Source of the DNA: Nitrosopumilus sp965262695
GTDB taxonomy: Archaea; Thermoproteota; Nitrososphaeria; Nitrososphaerales; Nitrosopumilaceae
Assembly: GCF_965262695.1 (NCBI RefSeq)
Contig: NZ_OZ253550.1
Location: forward strand, 124,001 to 188,000
DNA length: 64,000 nt
Direction: 5' to 3'
A model generated the notes under the pieces. The model saw only the letters and a list, made by a program, of their open reading frames with translations. It did no database searches and was not told where the DNA came from. A program made the translations under genes and the position numbers. Of the stretch, positions 17,295 through 26,388 are shown piece after piece (the first letter of the stretch is position 1; every line of letters starts with the position of its first letter).

Positions 17295-18776
17295 TTGAAT
17301 AAACTGTTAATCCTTCCAATTCTCATGACGGTGCTTTTGGGTACTTTGATGATTCCTTCAGCATTTGCTCAAATCCAATCTGGTGGGGTTGATAAAGAAG
17401 GAACTTGGTATGTTGGAGAAGGTCTCAAACACGGTGACTATTTTTCATACAACATGTGTCATGTAGATTACAAAGAATGTGCTGAATTTGGTCTAGATAT
17501 GTGGATTAAAGGTGACAAACAAGTCGGAACTGAGACAAAATGGTTAGCCGAAGTTGTAGTCTATGACGGCAACAAAGTAATTGTCGGTGAAATGGAATTA
17601 GGAAAGATTGCACCTGAACCAACTGGTGGAAGTGAAGAACTAGGTGTGTATCGAGGTGCATTCAAATCATCAGTTGCATGGTTGTCTGCATTTGCAACTT
17701 CTGATGGCAGTGCAGGTGGAAAAGGACCTAAAGCATTTAGTGCAGCCTCTTGGGGAAAGATTGGAAATATTGGTGGAGAACAAGTGCTCCCAAAACTAAT
17801 TGAAGATATTACTATTTCATCTGGAACTTGGGATACTGTTCAAGTTGGTTGGAAGACTGGTGGATATGTAAGTAAGGTCTGGATTGTAGATGAGTTTCCA
17901 TTCCCTGTTAAAGCTCATACGTTAACCCATGTGTCTGAAGGAATCCCTCCGGCTGAATACAAATTTGAATTGCTAGATTACAAAGAAAATGTTTCTACAA
18001 GTCCTTTCTCTGGAATTGTATCTACTGCTGACACTTTTTTCGAACAAGGATGTGACACCGATTTTGAAAGAGACACCACTATAAAGAAACCTACAGCTAA
18101 TTATGATTATCAAGTTCATGTATTTTATGGCCCTGAAGACCCTGTTCAAGGATGTGAGATGCAATGGCTCATAAAATTTATCAGCAAATTTGATGACACA
18201 GAATTTTTGAATCAAGTTCAATTTGATTTTCTAGTTGTAGATGATGACTTGACTCCATTGCGTTCTATGGCACAAGAGGAGGGAAGACAGTATCTCTATT
18301 CTCCATCTGGTCAATACATACTTGATATGGTAGTTCAAGAATCTCCAGGTGAGGCAAATTATGTTATCTGGATTTATGGATTAGCTCCTGAAGGAATTGT
18401 ACCTGGTACTGCTTCAGACTATGTAGAAATTCCTGTGACTATCTATGCTGGGGAAAACACCCCTGTCGTACAGCCAGTGGTGCCACCTGTAGATACAACT
18501 CCTAAAAAAATACCTGAATGGATTAAGAATAATGCAGGTTGGTGGGCAGAAGGTGCCATTGACGATGACTCCTTTGTTCAAGGAATTCAATTCTTAATCA
18601 AAGAAGGAATAATGCAAATTCCTCCAACTGCACAGGGTACAGGCTCTTCTAATGAAATTCCATCATGGATTAAACAAAATGCTGCATGGTGGGCAGAAGG
18701 TGCCATTGACGATGACTCCTTTGTTCAGGGAATTCAATTCTTAATCAAAGAAGGACTCATGAGTATTTCCTCATAA
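17295..18776 (+). CDS. Exported protein with two C-terminal WIKNNA repeats (493 aa)
   Basis: TTG start, then a signal peptide ending at A-F-A-Q (residue 26). The mature N-terminal domain of about 350 residues is beta-rich with W-Y-V-G-E-G-L-K-H-G-D-Y and a Cys pair (M-C-H-V-D-Y-K-E-C); I do not recognise its family. After a Pro/Val linker come two nearly identical 32-residue modules with W-I-K-N-N-A-G-W-W-A-E-G-A-I-D-D-D-S-F and I-Q-F-L-I-K-E-G. Those two modules share long identical DNA stretches (18541-18600 and 18685-18750), suggesting recent duplication. A secreted or surface role is clear; the ligand is not. Confidence 0.8.
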   Translation: MNKLLILPILMTVLLGTLMIPSAFAQIQSGGVDKEGTWYVGEGLKHGDYFSYNMCHVDYKECAEFGLDMWIKGDKQVGTETKWLAEVVVYDGNKVIVGEMELGKIAPEPTGGSEELGVYRGAFKSSVAWLSAFATSDGSAGGKGPKAFSAASWGKIGNIGGEQVLPKLIEDITISSGTWDTVQVGWKTGGYVSKVWIVDEFPFPVKAHTLTHVSEGIPPAEYKFELLDYKENVSTSPFSGIVSTADTFFEQGCDTDFERDTTIKKPTANYDYQVHVFYGPEDPVQGCEMQWLIKFISKFDDTEFLNQVQFDFLVVDDDLTPLRSMAQEEGRQYLYSPSGQYILDMVVQESPGEANYVIWIYGLAPEGIVPGTASDYVEIPVTIYAGENTPVVQPVVPPVDTTPKKIPEWIKNNAGWWAEGAIDDDSFVQGIQFLIKEGIMQIPPTAQGTGSSNEIPSWIKQNAAWWAEGAIDDDSFVQGIQFLIKEGLMSISS

Positions 18777-18822
18777 TTACCTACATTCAAATTGTAAACA
18801 TTTGAAAAGTTTTTGAAGCAAA

Positions 18823-19182
18823 ATGGTTGGACTATTCAAACATCCTAAACGAAAAATAAAGAAATTGATCAAACAGGGAAACTATGAAGAAGCAATCCAA
18901 CTAGGAAAAAGTTTGGAATCTGAATATTCTGATGACTCTGACTTTATGTTCATTGTGGGCAGTGTCTACTTTTTAGTTGATGAGCCAAAAAAGGCCCTAC
19001 CCTATTTTGAAAAAGCATTTCAATTAAATCAAAATGACATCGAGATGCTTAGACTAAAAACTAATGTTCACCTGGCCTTGGAGCAAAAAGATGAAGCCAT
19101 TCACTGTTGTGAACGAATTCTGAATATAGATCCAAAAAATCATGAAGCCCACGATTTAATTGATCAACTAGAACGTTTGTAG
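18823..19182 (+). CDS. Small TPR-repeat protein (119 aa)
   Basis: After a basic 14-residue start come three tetratricopeptide units: G-N-Y-E-E-A-I-Q-L-G, D-F-M-F-I-V-G-S-V-Y-F-L-V-D-E-P-K-K-A-L-P-Y-F-E-K-A, and L-K-T-N-V-H-L-A-L-E-Q-K-D-E-A-I-H-C-C-E-R-I-L. TPR proteins hold protein partners together. It follows the exported protein after 46 bases and meets the next gene tail to tail with a one-base gap. No partner can be inferred. Confidence 0.85.
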   Translation: MVGLFKHPKRKIKKLIKQGNYEEAIQLGKSLESEYSDDSDFMFIVGSVYFLVDEPKKALPYFEKAFQLNQNDIEMLRLKTNVHLALEQKDEAIHCCERILNIDPKNHEAHDLIDQLERL

Positions 19183-19183
19183 A

Positions 19184-19660
19184 CTATTTCTTTTTCATCT
19201 GGTATGCATTTTCCATCAACCAATCACAAAATGCTGTGACCTTGTCATCAAACTCTGTCCAAATGTGTACTGAGTGAGGCAAGATGTCTATCTTCCAATT
19301 CTTTCCAAATACTCTGACTCCTTCTTTATTTTCATACATGTATGCGTCTTCGGTCTGAACATCTCCTAAGAACTCTAATGCCTTTTGTTTGATTTGCTCT
19401 CTTTCTATTGGAAATCGCTTTCTTTCATAGTCTACAATCAAACTCAAATCTCTTTTCCCATACATCTCAAATTCCTCAATTCTTCCTTCCTTTGGAAAAT
19501 TTACAACAAGTTTGATATTGTATTTTTTACCTACTTCCTTTCCAATGTCTACAATTCTTGTGTATCCCATTGCAGGGTTTTTCTTTAGGAGAAATCTAAT
19601 CTGTGCCAAATCTTTTTTCAATGCATTTTGAAGATCTAAAATTAATTCTGAAAATATCAT
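19184..19660 (-). CDS. Conserved hypothetical protein (158 aa)
   Basis: No family recognised. Soluble alpha/beta protein: helical N-terminus with L-I-L-D-L-Q-N-A-L-K-K-D-L, then K-Y-N-I-K-L-V-V-N-F-P, and a strand-rich end V-R-V-F-G-K-N-W-K-I-D and S-V-H-I-W-T-E-F-D-D. The ATG at 19660 is preferred to one 33 bases upstream because the extra residues would be an isolated hydrophobic stretch close to the next gene's promoter. Confidence 0.6.
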   Translation of the reverse strand: MIFSELILDLQNALKKDLAQIRFLLKKNPAMGYTRIVDIGKEVGKKYNIKLVVNFPKEGRIEEFEMYGKRDLSLIVDYERKRFPIEREQIKQKALEFLGDVQTEDAYMYENKEGVRVFGKNWKIDILPHSVHIWTEFDDKVTAFCDWLMENAYQMKKK

Positions 19661-19741
19661 GATACTATGAAAAGAAATTCCTATTATAATCATTAATCCT
19701 CTCCCAGATTGGTTTTTTTAGAACTTTGATTGGCTTAGAGT

Positions 19742-20383
19742 ATGGCAATGCCAACTGATGACTCTATGCGAATCGGTGATGAATCCGAGAGAACAACTGA
19801 TGTGAATTCTTACCAGAGAACATGCATGGACTTTATCGAGGACATCTCTCATGATTATGAGGCTTGGGTTGACTATTACAAATTGCCTGAAGATGAAGAT
19901 AAGAGAAGGAGGGAAGGAATTTGTGCAACCATAAGTAAAACAAATACTTGGATTGCAAAAGTGGCAACATCCATTCCTGCAATTGATGTTGTAATGAATG
20001 ATGGAATACAAAAGATGGCAGAATCCACTGCTGGAAAACCACTTCAAATTGGAGTCTTTGTAAACAAAACTGCAAGCTATACTGAAGCAAAACCGGGAGT
20101 CATTGATGTTAATGTAAAGGCAAGTGGAAGAGAAGGCAGAAAAGTGAGATTGGGATATCACTTCAAAGATGACCGCTTTAGAATAGAATCTACATGTGGC
20201 GCATATCTGGATGAGACAAATCTTCCGCAAGAGGATTTTGATATGATGGATATTCACTTGACACTTCATGCAGAAAATGCAAAACAACGAGATGTTATCT
20301 CCTTTACAGTTACCGTTTATGAAATTGAAAATGATGTTGAGATGGAAAAAAGAGGCCTAAGTACAATAATTCACATAGTTTGA
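19742..20383 (+). CDS. Conserved hypothetical protein (213 aa)
   Basis: No family recognised and no membrane segment. The first 70 residues are polar and helical (M-D-F-I-E-D-I-S-H-D-Y-E-A-W-V-D-Y-Y-K-L-P); the second half is beta-strand rich (G-V-I-D-V-N-V-K-A-S-G-R-E-G-R, H-L-T-L-H-A-E-N-A, V-T-V-Y-E-I) and may be a small sandwich domain. Two cysteines. It is divergent from the gene ending at 19184 and convergent with the beta-propeller gene, whose stop lies seven bases away. Confidence 0.6.
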   Translation: MAMPTDDSMRIGDESERTTDVNSYQRTCMDFIEDISHDYEAWVDYYKLPEDEDKRRREGICATISKTNTWIAKVATSIPAIDVVMNDGIQKMAESTAGKPLQIGVFVNKTASYTEAKPGVIDVNVKASGREGRKVRLGYHFKDDRFRIESTCGAYLDETNLPQEDFDMMDIHLTLHAENAKQRDVISFTVTVYEIENDVEMEKRGLSTIIHIV

Positions 20384-20390
20384 ATTGATT

Positions 20391-22628
20391 TTATCTAACT
20401 GGTTCTAATTCCATTGCTGGCTCTTCACCAAAATACTCAATAAACTTGCCAGTATTTTCAAGTTTTATTGAATTGATTTCCTCTAGATTTTCAAATGAAT
20501 TCATCTTCAAGTGTCCTTGAGATGCAGTGTACAATACATCATCAATGTAAAATGTTCTTGCATCACCCATTCCATAGTATCTAGAATCACTATCTTGATG
20601 TGTGATTGTTCCCTTTATGTAAAATCCATTTGTACTGTCAACATCAAAGACATAGAATCCACTCCAGCGATTATACTCTGGTGCAAACATCTTTGATGTG
20701 ATGTGCTCCAAGCCATCTGAATCTCCACTTATTGGAATTGATAATACATTTCTTGTTTTATCAAAAAAGAATGCCTTGTGATTATGTAATGCCTCAGAAT
20801 GGCTTGATCTGTCTCCGATAACAAAGTCATCTAATACTTTGGGATTACTCACATCTGCTACATTGAATAACGCGATTTTGACTCCTAATTGTTGAACTCT
20901 GTCATTGCTGTCTACTTTGGTATCTCTTCCTATGCCAATCACATGATCCTCATCAAATGGATGCAAGTAGTTTGAGAATCCTGGAATCTTTAACTCTCCT
21001 AGAATCTTTGGTGTGTCTGTTGAGAGGTCAATCACAAAGAATGGGTCAATTTGTTCAAAGGTTACCAAATAGAGCCTGTCTCCCATGAATCTTGAGGAGA
21101 ATATGCTCTCATCAGGTGCAATATCCTCTAATTCTCCAACTATGTCCAGTTCTTCATCTAAGACGTATACTGCATTTGAACGGATTGTTCCTTCATGTTG
21201 AATGTAATACTCTACTGTTGTTGCAACTCTGAATCTGTCTCCAGACTCATCCATTGAAAACTGATTTAGTAATCTTCCAGGAACTGTTCCCTTTGCAACA
21301 TATTCTATTTTTTCCTCATCAATTGAAATTTTGTGAATGATTGTCTTTCTGTTTTCTTCTTGAATTTTTGCATCATATTCGTTTAATGCCTCTCTAATTT
21401 TTTCAAACAAATTTTCTTTTTCCTTTTTGTCCATACCATTATAGGAATTTTGCATTAATTCTGAAATCTTTACCCATTGTTCAGATGCACTTGATGAAGA
21501 ATCATTTTGAATATTCTTTATTTCATCTTGGATGTTACTTGGTAATAATGGAACAATTACATCAAAGAATCTATCTCGTGATGAATCTTCATAATATCCA
21601 AATGGCATATTTTGTTGATATGTCAAATAGAAATTGTTCTCAGAAACATAGAATGAACCTGAATATCCCATCAAGAATGTTTCAGAGTTTATTGTATCTC
21701 CAAAAATATCAATAGCAGTTAATGTGTTAAAGTTTGAAAATTCTTCAAGATTATCAAAATAGAATGCATCTGGAGTCATGATTCTCACTGAATCCTCCAT
21801 TATTACTGGAAGTCTAGGATTTTGGTGGTTGATGTGGTTATTTGTAACAAAGTATGCATAATCCCCAATCATTCGTGCATCTCTGAAATGACCATCAATA
21901 GAGTAGTCTTTGAGAATGGTTGGACTTTCTTTATCTGACACATCTACAATTAATGCGTGAGTAACTGGACTGTAAGATGGTCTTGGAATAAAGTCAAACT
22001 GTGGTATGATTTCCTCATCACTTTGTCCTTTGTAAAATATCACTAGCCTATTGTCGTTAAGAAACATATTCTGAATGTATTGTGATTCAATATCTAGTGC
22101 AATTTTGAGCACTAGTTTTGCATCTTCAGCTGGATATGCGTCAATTATTGAAAGTGTATTTCTTGAAACAATGTATACATACTTGTTATCATTTTTGAGA
22201 TAGTCTGGCTCATCTACATTTTCTACCTGGACATTTGTTGTTGAATAATCTGCTCCTCCGTTATCACCTTTGAATTCTGCTTGTGGTGCTGATAGTACAA
22301 CAGATTCTGCACTATCCCACATTGCAGATTCTGCTACTGCCATAGTTCTAATAGATCTTGTATCATAAAATCCTCCGCCAAACAATGATGATGCTTCAAG
22401 AATTGATACTAGGTCTTCTTGTGATGATATTTGCTTGATATCATTTGTTCCTTCAAAAAATTCTGAAACTGACTTGTCTACATAGATGATTTCTGGTTCT
22501 GGTGTTTCAGTAACTACTTGTATCTCTACATTTTGTTCAAAACCAATTGCATACATAATTCCTGCTGTTACTATTACCGAAATGGCTACTGCAATTGGAA
22601 TTATTATTTTTGAACTCAATTTTATCAT
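20391..22628 (-). CDS. Membrane-anchored or secreted beta-propeller protein (COG4880/PF09826 type, 745 aa)
   Basis: One N-terminal hydrophobic segment (residues about 9-28) is a signal peptide or anchor. The long remainder resembles the archaeal and bacterial 'secreted protein with C-terminal beta-propeller domain' family: repeated blades with S-K-E-S-P-T-I-L-K-D-Y, A-R-M-I-G-D-Y-A-Y-F-V-T, D-R-L-Y-L-V-T-F-E, D-T-P-K-I-L-G-E-L and F-D-K-T-R-N-V-L-S-I-P. A helical insertion sits at about 380-425. Function of the family is unknown. The gene is divergent from a membrane-attached HTH gene with about 120 bases between them, an arrangement that suggests that regulator controls it. Confidence 0.85.
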   Translation of the reverse strand: MIKLSSKIIIPIAVAISVIVTAGIMYAIGFEQNVEIQVVTETPEPEIIYVDKSVSEFFEGTNDIKQISSQEDLVSILEASSLFGGGFYDTRSIRTMAVAESAMWDSAESVVLSAPQAEFKGDNGGADYSTTNVQVENVDEPDYLKNDNKYVYIVSRNTLSIIDAYPAEDAKLVLKIALDIESQYIQNMFLNDNRLVIFYKGQSDEEIIPQFDFIPRPSYSPVTHALIVDVSDKESPTILKDYSIDGHFRDARMIGDYAYFVTNNHINHQNPRLPVIMEDSVRIMTPDAFYFDNLEEFSNFNTLTAIDIFGDTINSETFLMGYSGSFYVSENNFYLTYQQNMPFGYYEDSSRDRFFDVIVPLLPSNIQDEIKNIQNDSSSSASEQWVKISELMQNSYNGMDKKEKENLFEKIREALNEYDAKIQEENRKTIIHKISIDEEKIEYVAKGTVPGRLLNQFSMDESGDRFRVATTVEYYIQHEGTIRSNAVYVLDEELDIVGELEDIAPDESIFSSRFMGDRLYLVTFEQIDPFFVIDLSTDTPKILGELKIPGFSNYLHPFDEDHVIGIGRDTKVDSNDRVQQLGVKIALFNVADVSNPKVLDDFVIGDRSSHSEALHNHKAFFFDKTRNVLSIPISGDSDGLEHITSKMFAPEYNRWSGFYVFDVDSTNGFYIKGTITHQDSDSRYYGMGDARTFYIDDVLYTASQGHLKMNSFENLEEINSIKLENTGKFIEYFGEEPAMELEPVR

Positions 22629-22747
22629 CTTTTTTGTTTCATCAGTTTTAGTGATTACTATTCCTTGGTAGTTTGAGATAAAAGGATTAGTGAAATTGGA
22701 ATTTTACCAAACAACTTACATATTCAAGATTGCCACCAACAATCTTA

Positions 22748-23455
22748 ATGTCTGAAAATCCTGATGATGGTTTAACTGAAAAAATCAAGATTCTAGCCAC
22801 AGATGATGAGAAAATAAAGTCATTTGGAGAACTATTTACCAATGATTCTAGCCGTGAAATCTTACAATTACTGTTCAACGAAGATTTGACTGCAAATCAA
22901 ATTGCACAAAAAACTGACATCTCACTTCAACTAGTAAAGTATCATCTAAACAAATTACAGGATTTGGGAGTTGTAAAGATTTCAAAAGTTGAAAAGAATT
23001 CAAAATCCCAAGACATGAAGGTTTACTCTGCAACAAAATTTAGCATTGTAATTGTTCCGCCAAAACTATCTGAAAAAACTAAAGAAAGCAAACTATTGGT
23101 TCGCTCTTTTAGACATATCTACAAAGTAGCAGGACTTGCAGTTGCTACTGGTGTTTCTGGATTATTCTCATTATCTCAATTCCAAAACAAAACCATTCCA
23201 ATAGAAAATACAAGACAATTTGCAGCAATTGAAGAGTCAAAACGCATGGATTCCTTTGACGAGTCTGTAGAATCTATGATTGCATCTGCCCCTGTGGCAG
23301 AATCTGAATCTCAAGATCTTTCAGCAGGTGTGGAAATTACAGAAAAAGCAATTGATTCAGGTGTTTCTGGAATTGATTTGTCTATTCCATTTGTAATCGT
23401 TACAATAATTTTAGGTGGATTGACTGCTTACTATATTTGGAAACTTAGAAGATAA
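22748..23455 (+). CDS. ArsR-like HTH regulator with C-terminal membrane anchor (235 aa)
   Basis: Residues about 18-95 form a winged HTH of the ArsR type: S-R-E-I-L-Q-L-L-F, L-T-A-N-Q-I-A-Q-K-T-D-I-S-L-Q-L-V-K-Y-H-L-N-K-L and a wing with G-V-V-K-I-S-K. A hydrophobic stretch at about 128-145 and a final helix (F-V-I-V-T-I-I-L-G-G-L-T-A-Y-Y-I-W) would tether it to the membrane with a Ser/Glu-rich external segment between. This could let it sense an outside signal. Divergent from the beta-propeller gene. Start ATG 22748 is preferred over an in-frame TTG at 22730. Confidence 0.85.
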   Translation: MSENPDDGLTEKIKILATDDEKIKSFGELFTNDSSREILQLLFNEDLTANQIAQKTDISLQLVKYHLNKLQDLGVVKISKVEKNSKSQDMKVYSATKFSIVIVPPKLSEKTKESKLLVRSFRHIYKVAGLAVATGVSGLFSLSQFQNKTIPIENTRQFAAIEESKRMDSFDESVESMIASAPVAESESQDLSAGVEITEKAIDSGVSGIDLSIPFVIVTIILGGLTAYYIWKLRR

Positions 23456-23457
23456 AA

Positions 23458-23775
23458 CTAGTCTAATGTTACTTCGATTGTAACTCTTTTTTCTTTTGCC
23501 CTTTCTTCTCCTGGATATTTTAATTCAGAAATTTTTTTGTTTAATTCCTCATCAGTTACCTCTTTTGCCTGGCCTACAAAAACTGAATCTTTGTACTGAA
23601 TTTTTACCGTAGGGCTTGCTAATGCATTTTGAAACCAATCCCCATCTGGTCTGTGTCTTGAAAAATAGATTTTACCATTATGATTTACTGCTCTTAGCAT
23701 GACTCTGTGTTCTTTTCCAGTTTTCCTTCCTTTGGTGATTAGAATTGGTCGAAACAAATCTTCAGAAATCTTCAT
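23458..23775 (-). CDS. Deazaflavin (F420)-dependent nitroreductase-like protein (DDN family, 105 aa)
   Basis: A short split-barrel domain of the flavin/F420-binding DDN family: T-K-G-R-K-T-G-K-E-H-R-V-M-L at the start, then R-H-R-P-D-G-D-W-F-Q-N-A-L-A-S-P, where the W-x-x-N-x-x-x-x-P pattern is the family hallmark. It is somewhat shorter than mycobacterial relatives (about 150 residues). F420H2-dependent reductases act on quinones and other substrates; thaumarchaea make F420, so this is plausible. It ends two bases after the HTH gene's stop on the other strand. Confidence 0.75.
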   Translation of the reverse strand: MKISEDLFRPILITKGRKTGKEHRVMLRAVNHNGKIYFSRHRPDGDWFQNALASPTVKIQYKDSVFVGQAKEVTDEELNKKISELKYPGEERAKEKRVTIEVTLD

Positions 23776-23863
23776 GCGTAAATTTCTTCTGTCAAGTAAT
23801 TTAACCCCATTGCTAGAAATTTCTGATATTTGGTATGATAAGCAAATCTCAACATTTCAAGCC

Positions 23864-24316
23864 ATGTCAGTAAAACTCGAAGGAATGCCATCAAACATGG
23901 CCACTGCAGATACCTTTACTGGAAAAAAGGTCATAGACCGAGAAGGAATACAGTACGGTAAAGTCAAACATATTCACATCAATCAAGATACACTTACCGT
24001 ATCTGGTGTTACAATCCACCAGGGATTTAACAAGGACTATTTTCTCTCAGATGATTACATTGACAAATTCTCTGAAGAGACATTGCTTCTTAGTAGACCT
24101 CCTGTCAGAACAGGAATTCCTGTAATTGATATTGACCAAAATAAAATTGGTAAAGTAAAGAGATTGCATAGACACCCTGATACTAATGAACTAGAATCAA
24201 TTGAAGTATCAGATGGATTGATGCATTCAAAAATTCTATCCAAATCTGAAATTTGGGGAATTGGAGAAAAAGTCATTTTAAGAATGACCAAAGAAGAATT
24301 CAAGAATCTTGAATGA
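23864..24316 (+). CDS. PRC-barrel domain protein (150 aa)
   Basis: Two successive PRC-barrel-like halves: F-T-G-K-K-V-I-D-R-E-G-I-Q-Y-G-K-V-K-H at the start and G-I-P-V-I-D-I-D-Q-N-K-I-G-K-V-K-R-L in the middle, each with the strand-turn-strand I-D-x-x-G-x-x-x-G-K-V signature. PRC barrels occur in RimM and photosynthetic reaction-centre H subunit and bind RNA or protein partners; here the role is unknown. ATG 23864 is preferred because the upstream in-frame sequence overlaps the divergent DDN-like gene. Confidence 0.8.
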   Translation: MSVKLEGMPSNMATADTFTGKKVIDREGIQYGKVKHIHINQDTLTVSGVTIHQGFNKDYFLSDDYIDKFSEETLLLSRPPVRTGIPVIDIDQNKIGKVKRLHRHPDTNELESIEVSDGLMHSKILSKSEIWGIGEKVILRMTKEEFKNLE

Positions 24317-24340
24317 TTCTTTTTTAATTTCTTTTTTCAA
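24317..24340 (+). terminator. T-rich terminator after PRC-barrel gene
   Basis: Two T6 runs separated by AATTTC occur within 25 bases of the stop codon. Confidence 0.4.
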
Positions 24341-24348
24341 AAATACAC

Positions 24349-24447
24349 TTAATCTGTTTTCTTTGCACAGTTTTCACAAACAGGAATTCCTTCCTTTACT
24401 GCAACCTCAACGTTTGATGAGTGACATTTTTGGCATAATCCTTTCAT
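24349..24447 (-). CDS. Tiny zinc-ribbon peptide (32 aa)
   Basis: Minus-strand ATG at 24447 to TAA at 24349. The product begins M-K-G-L-C-Q-K-C-H and has a second pair in P-V-C-E-N-C-A-K-K, so four cysteines as C-x2-C...C-x2-C, enough to bind one zinc. It is a complete small zinc ribbon rather than a fragment of a larger domain. Function unknown; small zinc proteins of this kind are scattered through the window. Confidence 0.6.
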   Translation of the reverse strand: MKGLCQKCHSSNVEVAVKEGIPVCENCAKKTD

Positions 24448-24506
24448 ACAAAAAACTCTAAAATCACTCCTTAAATTTTTTTGTGGATTGAAATTGGATC
24501 CTTAGC

Positions 24507-24514
24507 AATTTATA
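24507..24514 (+). promoter_or_regulatory. TATA box of the ABC-2 exporter operon
   Basis: TTTATAAT at about 24507-24514. Initiation some 22-27 bases downstream would fall at the GTG/TTG pair 24534/24537, supporting a leaderless start there rather than at the upstream TTG 24516. Confidence 0.45.
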
Positions 24515-24536
24515 ATTGAAAAATGCGATCTATGTG

Positions 24537-25535
24537 TTGTATTCGATTGAAACAAAATCTCTGACAAAATCATTTGGTGATGTAACTGCTGTAGATGATA
24601 TTTCCTTTACTGTTGAAAATGGTGAGATCTTTGGATTTCTTGGACCTAATGGTGCAGGAAAAAGCACTACAATGATGATACTGACAACTTTGCTAAAACC
24701 AACATCTGGACAAGCTTTGATCTCTGGATATAATGTAATGTCAGATCCAAAAAAGGTTCGTGAAAACATTGGATATGTACAACAAGAAACTACTGTTGAT
24801 GAATATCTCACAGGACGTGAGAATCTCTTGTTGCAGGCAAAACTTAATCATATTCCAAAAAATGAGATTGATTCAAGAATCGATGAGGTTTTAGATTTAA
24901 TCGAACTTTCTGACAAACAAAACGAGTCAGTTGTAACTTATTCGGGTGGAATGAGAAAGAGATTGGATATTGCAGGTGGGCTACTGCATAGACCAAAGGT
25001 TCTGTTTCTTGATGAGCCTACTGTGGGCCTTGACATTCAGACTAGGCGAAAAATCTGGGAATATATCAAAAAAATTCATGATGAGTTTGAGATGACCATC
25101 TTTCTTTCAACTCACTACATGGAAGAGGCTGATCAACTCTGTGATAGAATTGGAATTATTGATGGTGGAAAAATTCAAGTCATTGATTCTCCTGAAAACA
25201 TGAAAAATGCTATGGGAAATGAGGTTATTTCCATTGTAATTGAAGAAAACAATTCTAGAGATTCCTTTTTGTCTAAACTCAAAAAAATAGAATCTGTAAA
25301 CAAAATCAACGAAGATGGCTCTAAACTTACTCTCTTTGTATCAAATGGAACTGAAGTGATTCCAAAAGTTTTTCAAATTTCTTCAGACACTGCAATTAAA
25401 ATTACTTCTATCTCTTTGACTCAACCCACACTTGATGATGTCTTCATCTCTTACACTGGACATGAAATTAGAGATGATGATGGAACGTATAATCGGAAAA
25501 GAGAACATGCAAAAATGAAGAGGTTACGTGCATGA
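24537..25535 (+). CDS. ABC-2 type exporter, ATP-binding subunit (DrrA-like)
   Basis: Complete ABC ATPase: Walker A G-P-N-G-A-G-K-S-T, Q-loop G-Y-V-Q-Q-E, signature Y-S-G-G-M-R-K-R-L, Walker B V-L-F-L-D-E-P-T and switch H in S-T-H-Y-M-E-E-A-D, followed by an accessory C-terminal domain ending T-L-D-D-V-F-I-S-Y-T-G, as in DrrA/daunorubicin-type exporters. It overlaps the permease gene by four bases (ATGA), so the two form one export complex. Substrate unknown (drug, lipid or polysaccharide). The start is chosen from the upstream TATA box; a TTG at 24516 would add seven residues. Confidence 0.9.
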   Translation: MYSIETKSLTKSFGDVTAVDDISFTVENGEIFGFLGPNGAGKSTTMMILTTLLKPTSGQALISGYNVMSDPKKVRENIGYVQQETTVDEYLTGRENLLLQAKLNHIPKNEIDSRIDEVLDLIELSDKQNESVVTYSGGMRKRLDIAGGLLHRPKVLFLDEPTVGLDIQTRRKIWEYIKKIHDEFEMTIFLSTHYMEEADQLCDRIGIIDGGKIQVIDSPENMKNAMGNEVISIVIEENNSRDSFLSKLKKIESVNKINEDGSKLTLFVSNGTEVIPKVFQISSDTAIKITSISLTQPTLDDVFISYTGHEIRDDDGTYNRKREHAKMKRLRA

Positions 25536-26317
25536 ATACTTTGATGTATGATACCTATACAATTTTTTGGAGGGAACTCAAGAGATACAAAAAATCTCGA
25601 AGTGGTGTTTTAATTAGACTGATACAACCTGCAATTTGGATTATAGTTATTGGAAATACATTTTCAGGAACCCAACCACTAATTCAGTCAGTTGGTTTTG
25701 AAGGAGAATACATTGAATTTATGGCACCTGGTGTCATTATTCTTACTGCAATTTTTACAAGTATCTTTGGTGGCGTTAACACTTTGTGGGATAGACGTTA
25801 TGGTTTTATGAATAAAGCATTAACGTCTCCAATTTCTCGTTCTTCCATTGCACTAGGAAAAATGTCTGCAATATCTTTGATTGCAGCTCTGCAAGCTAGT
25901 TTGATTTTGGGAATTGCTTTGGCAATTGGTGTAACATTTCCCAATCCAATAATGATTGCACCTATCATGGCAATTGTAATTTTGTTTTCTCTGGGATTCT
26001 CTGGAATCTCTGTAATGGTTGCAGCTACTGCCAAGTCTCAAGAAACTTTTTGGGGAGTCATCAATTTTCTTGGAATGCCTTTATTCATGCTAAGTCCTGC
26101 ATTATTCCCACTAGAGTTACTTCCAAACTGGCTTGCAACTATTGCAAAACTAAATCCTGTAACCTATACTGTCTTGCTTGTACGCGAGATGATGACAGGT
26201 GTGTCTGAAGGTGATGTTTCCATTCTTCTTAGCCTCGGAATAATCTTTGCCTTTGTTTTGGTGATGGTTGGACTTGCAAGCTATGTGTTTACGCGTGAGG
26301 TAAACAAGCCATTTTGA
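25532..26317 (+). CDS. ABC-2 type exporter, permease subunit
   Basis: About 261 residues with six hydrophobic helices and an ABC-2 pattern: cytoplasmic W-R-E-L-K-R-Y-K-K-S-R-S at the start, F-M-A-P-G-V-I after TM1, and A-L-F-P-L-E-L-L-P-N-W-L...N-P-V-T-Y before the last helices. It pairs with the ATPase encoded just upstream; two copies of each would make the exporter. A poly-pyrimidine leader separates it from the next exported-protein gene. Confidence 0.9.
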   Translation: MNTLMYDTYTIFWRELKRYKKSRSGVLIRLIQPAIWIIVIGNTFSGTQPLIQSVGFEGEYIEFMAPGVIILTAIFTSIFGGVNTLWDRRYGFMNKALTSPISRSSIALGKMSAISLIAALQASLILGIALAIGVTFPNPIMIAPIMAIVILFSLGFSGISVMVAATAKSQETFWGVINFLGMPLFMLSPALFPLELLPNWLATIAKLNPVTYTVLLVREMMTGVSEGDVSILLSLGIIFAFVLVMVGLASYVFTREVNKPF

Positions 26318-26388
26318 GATAAAATTGACAAAAAATCAAACAATTGTTAACTCTGTTGATCTTTGAGAAATTTTGAAATCACTATCTG

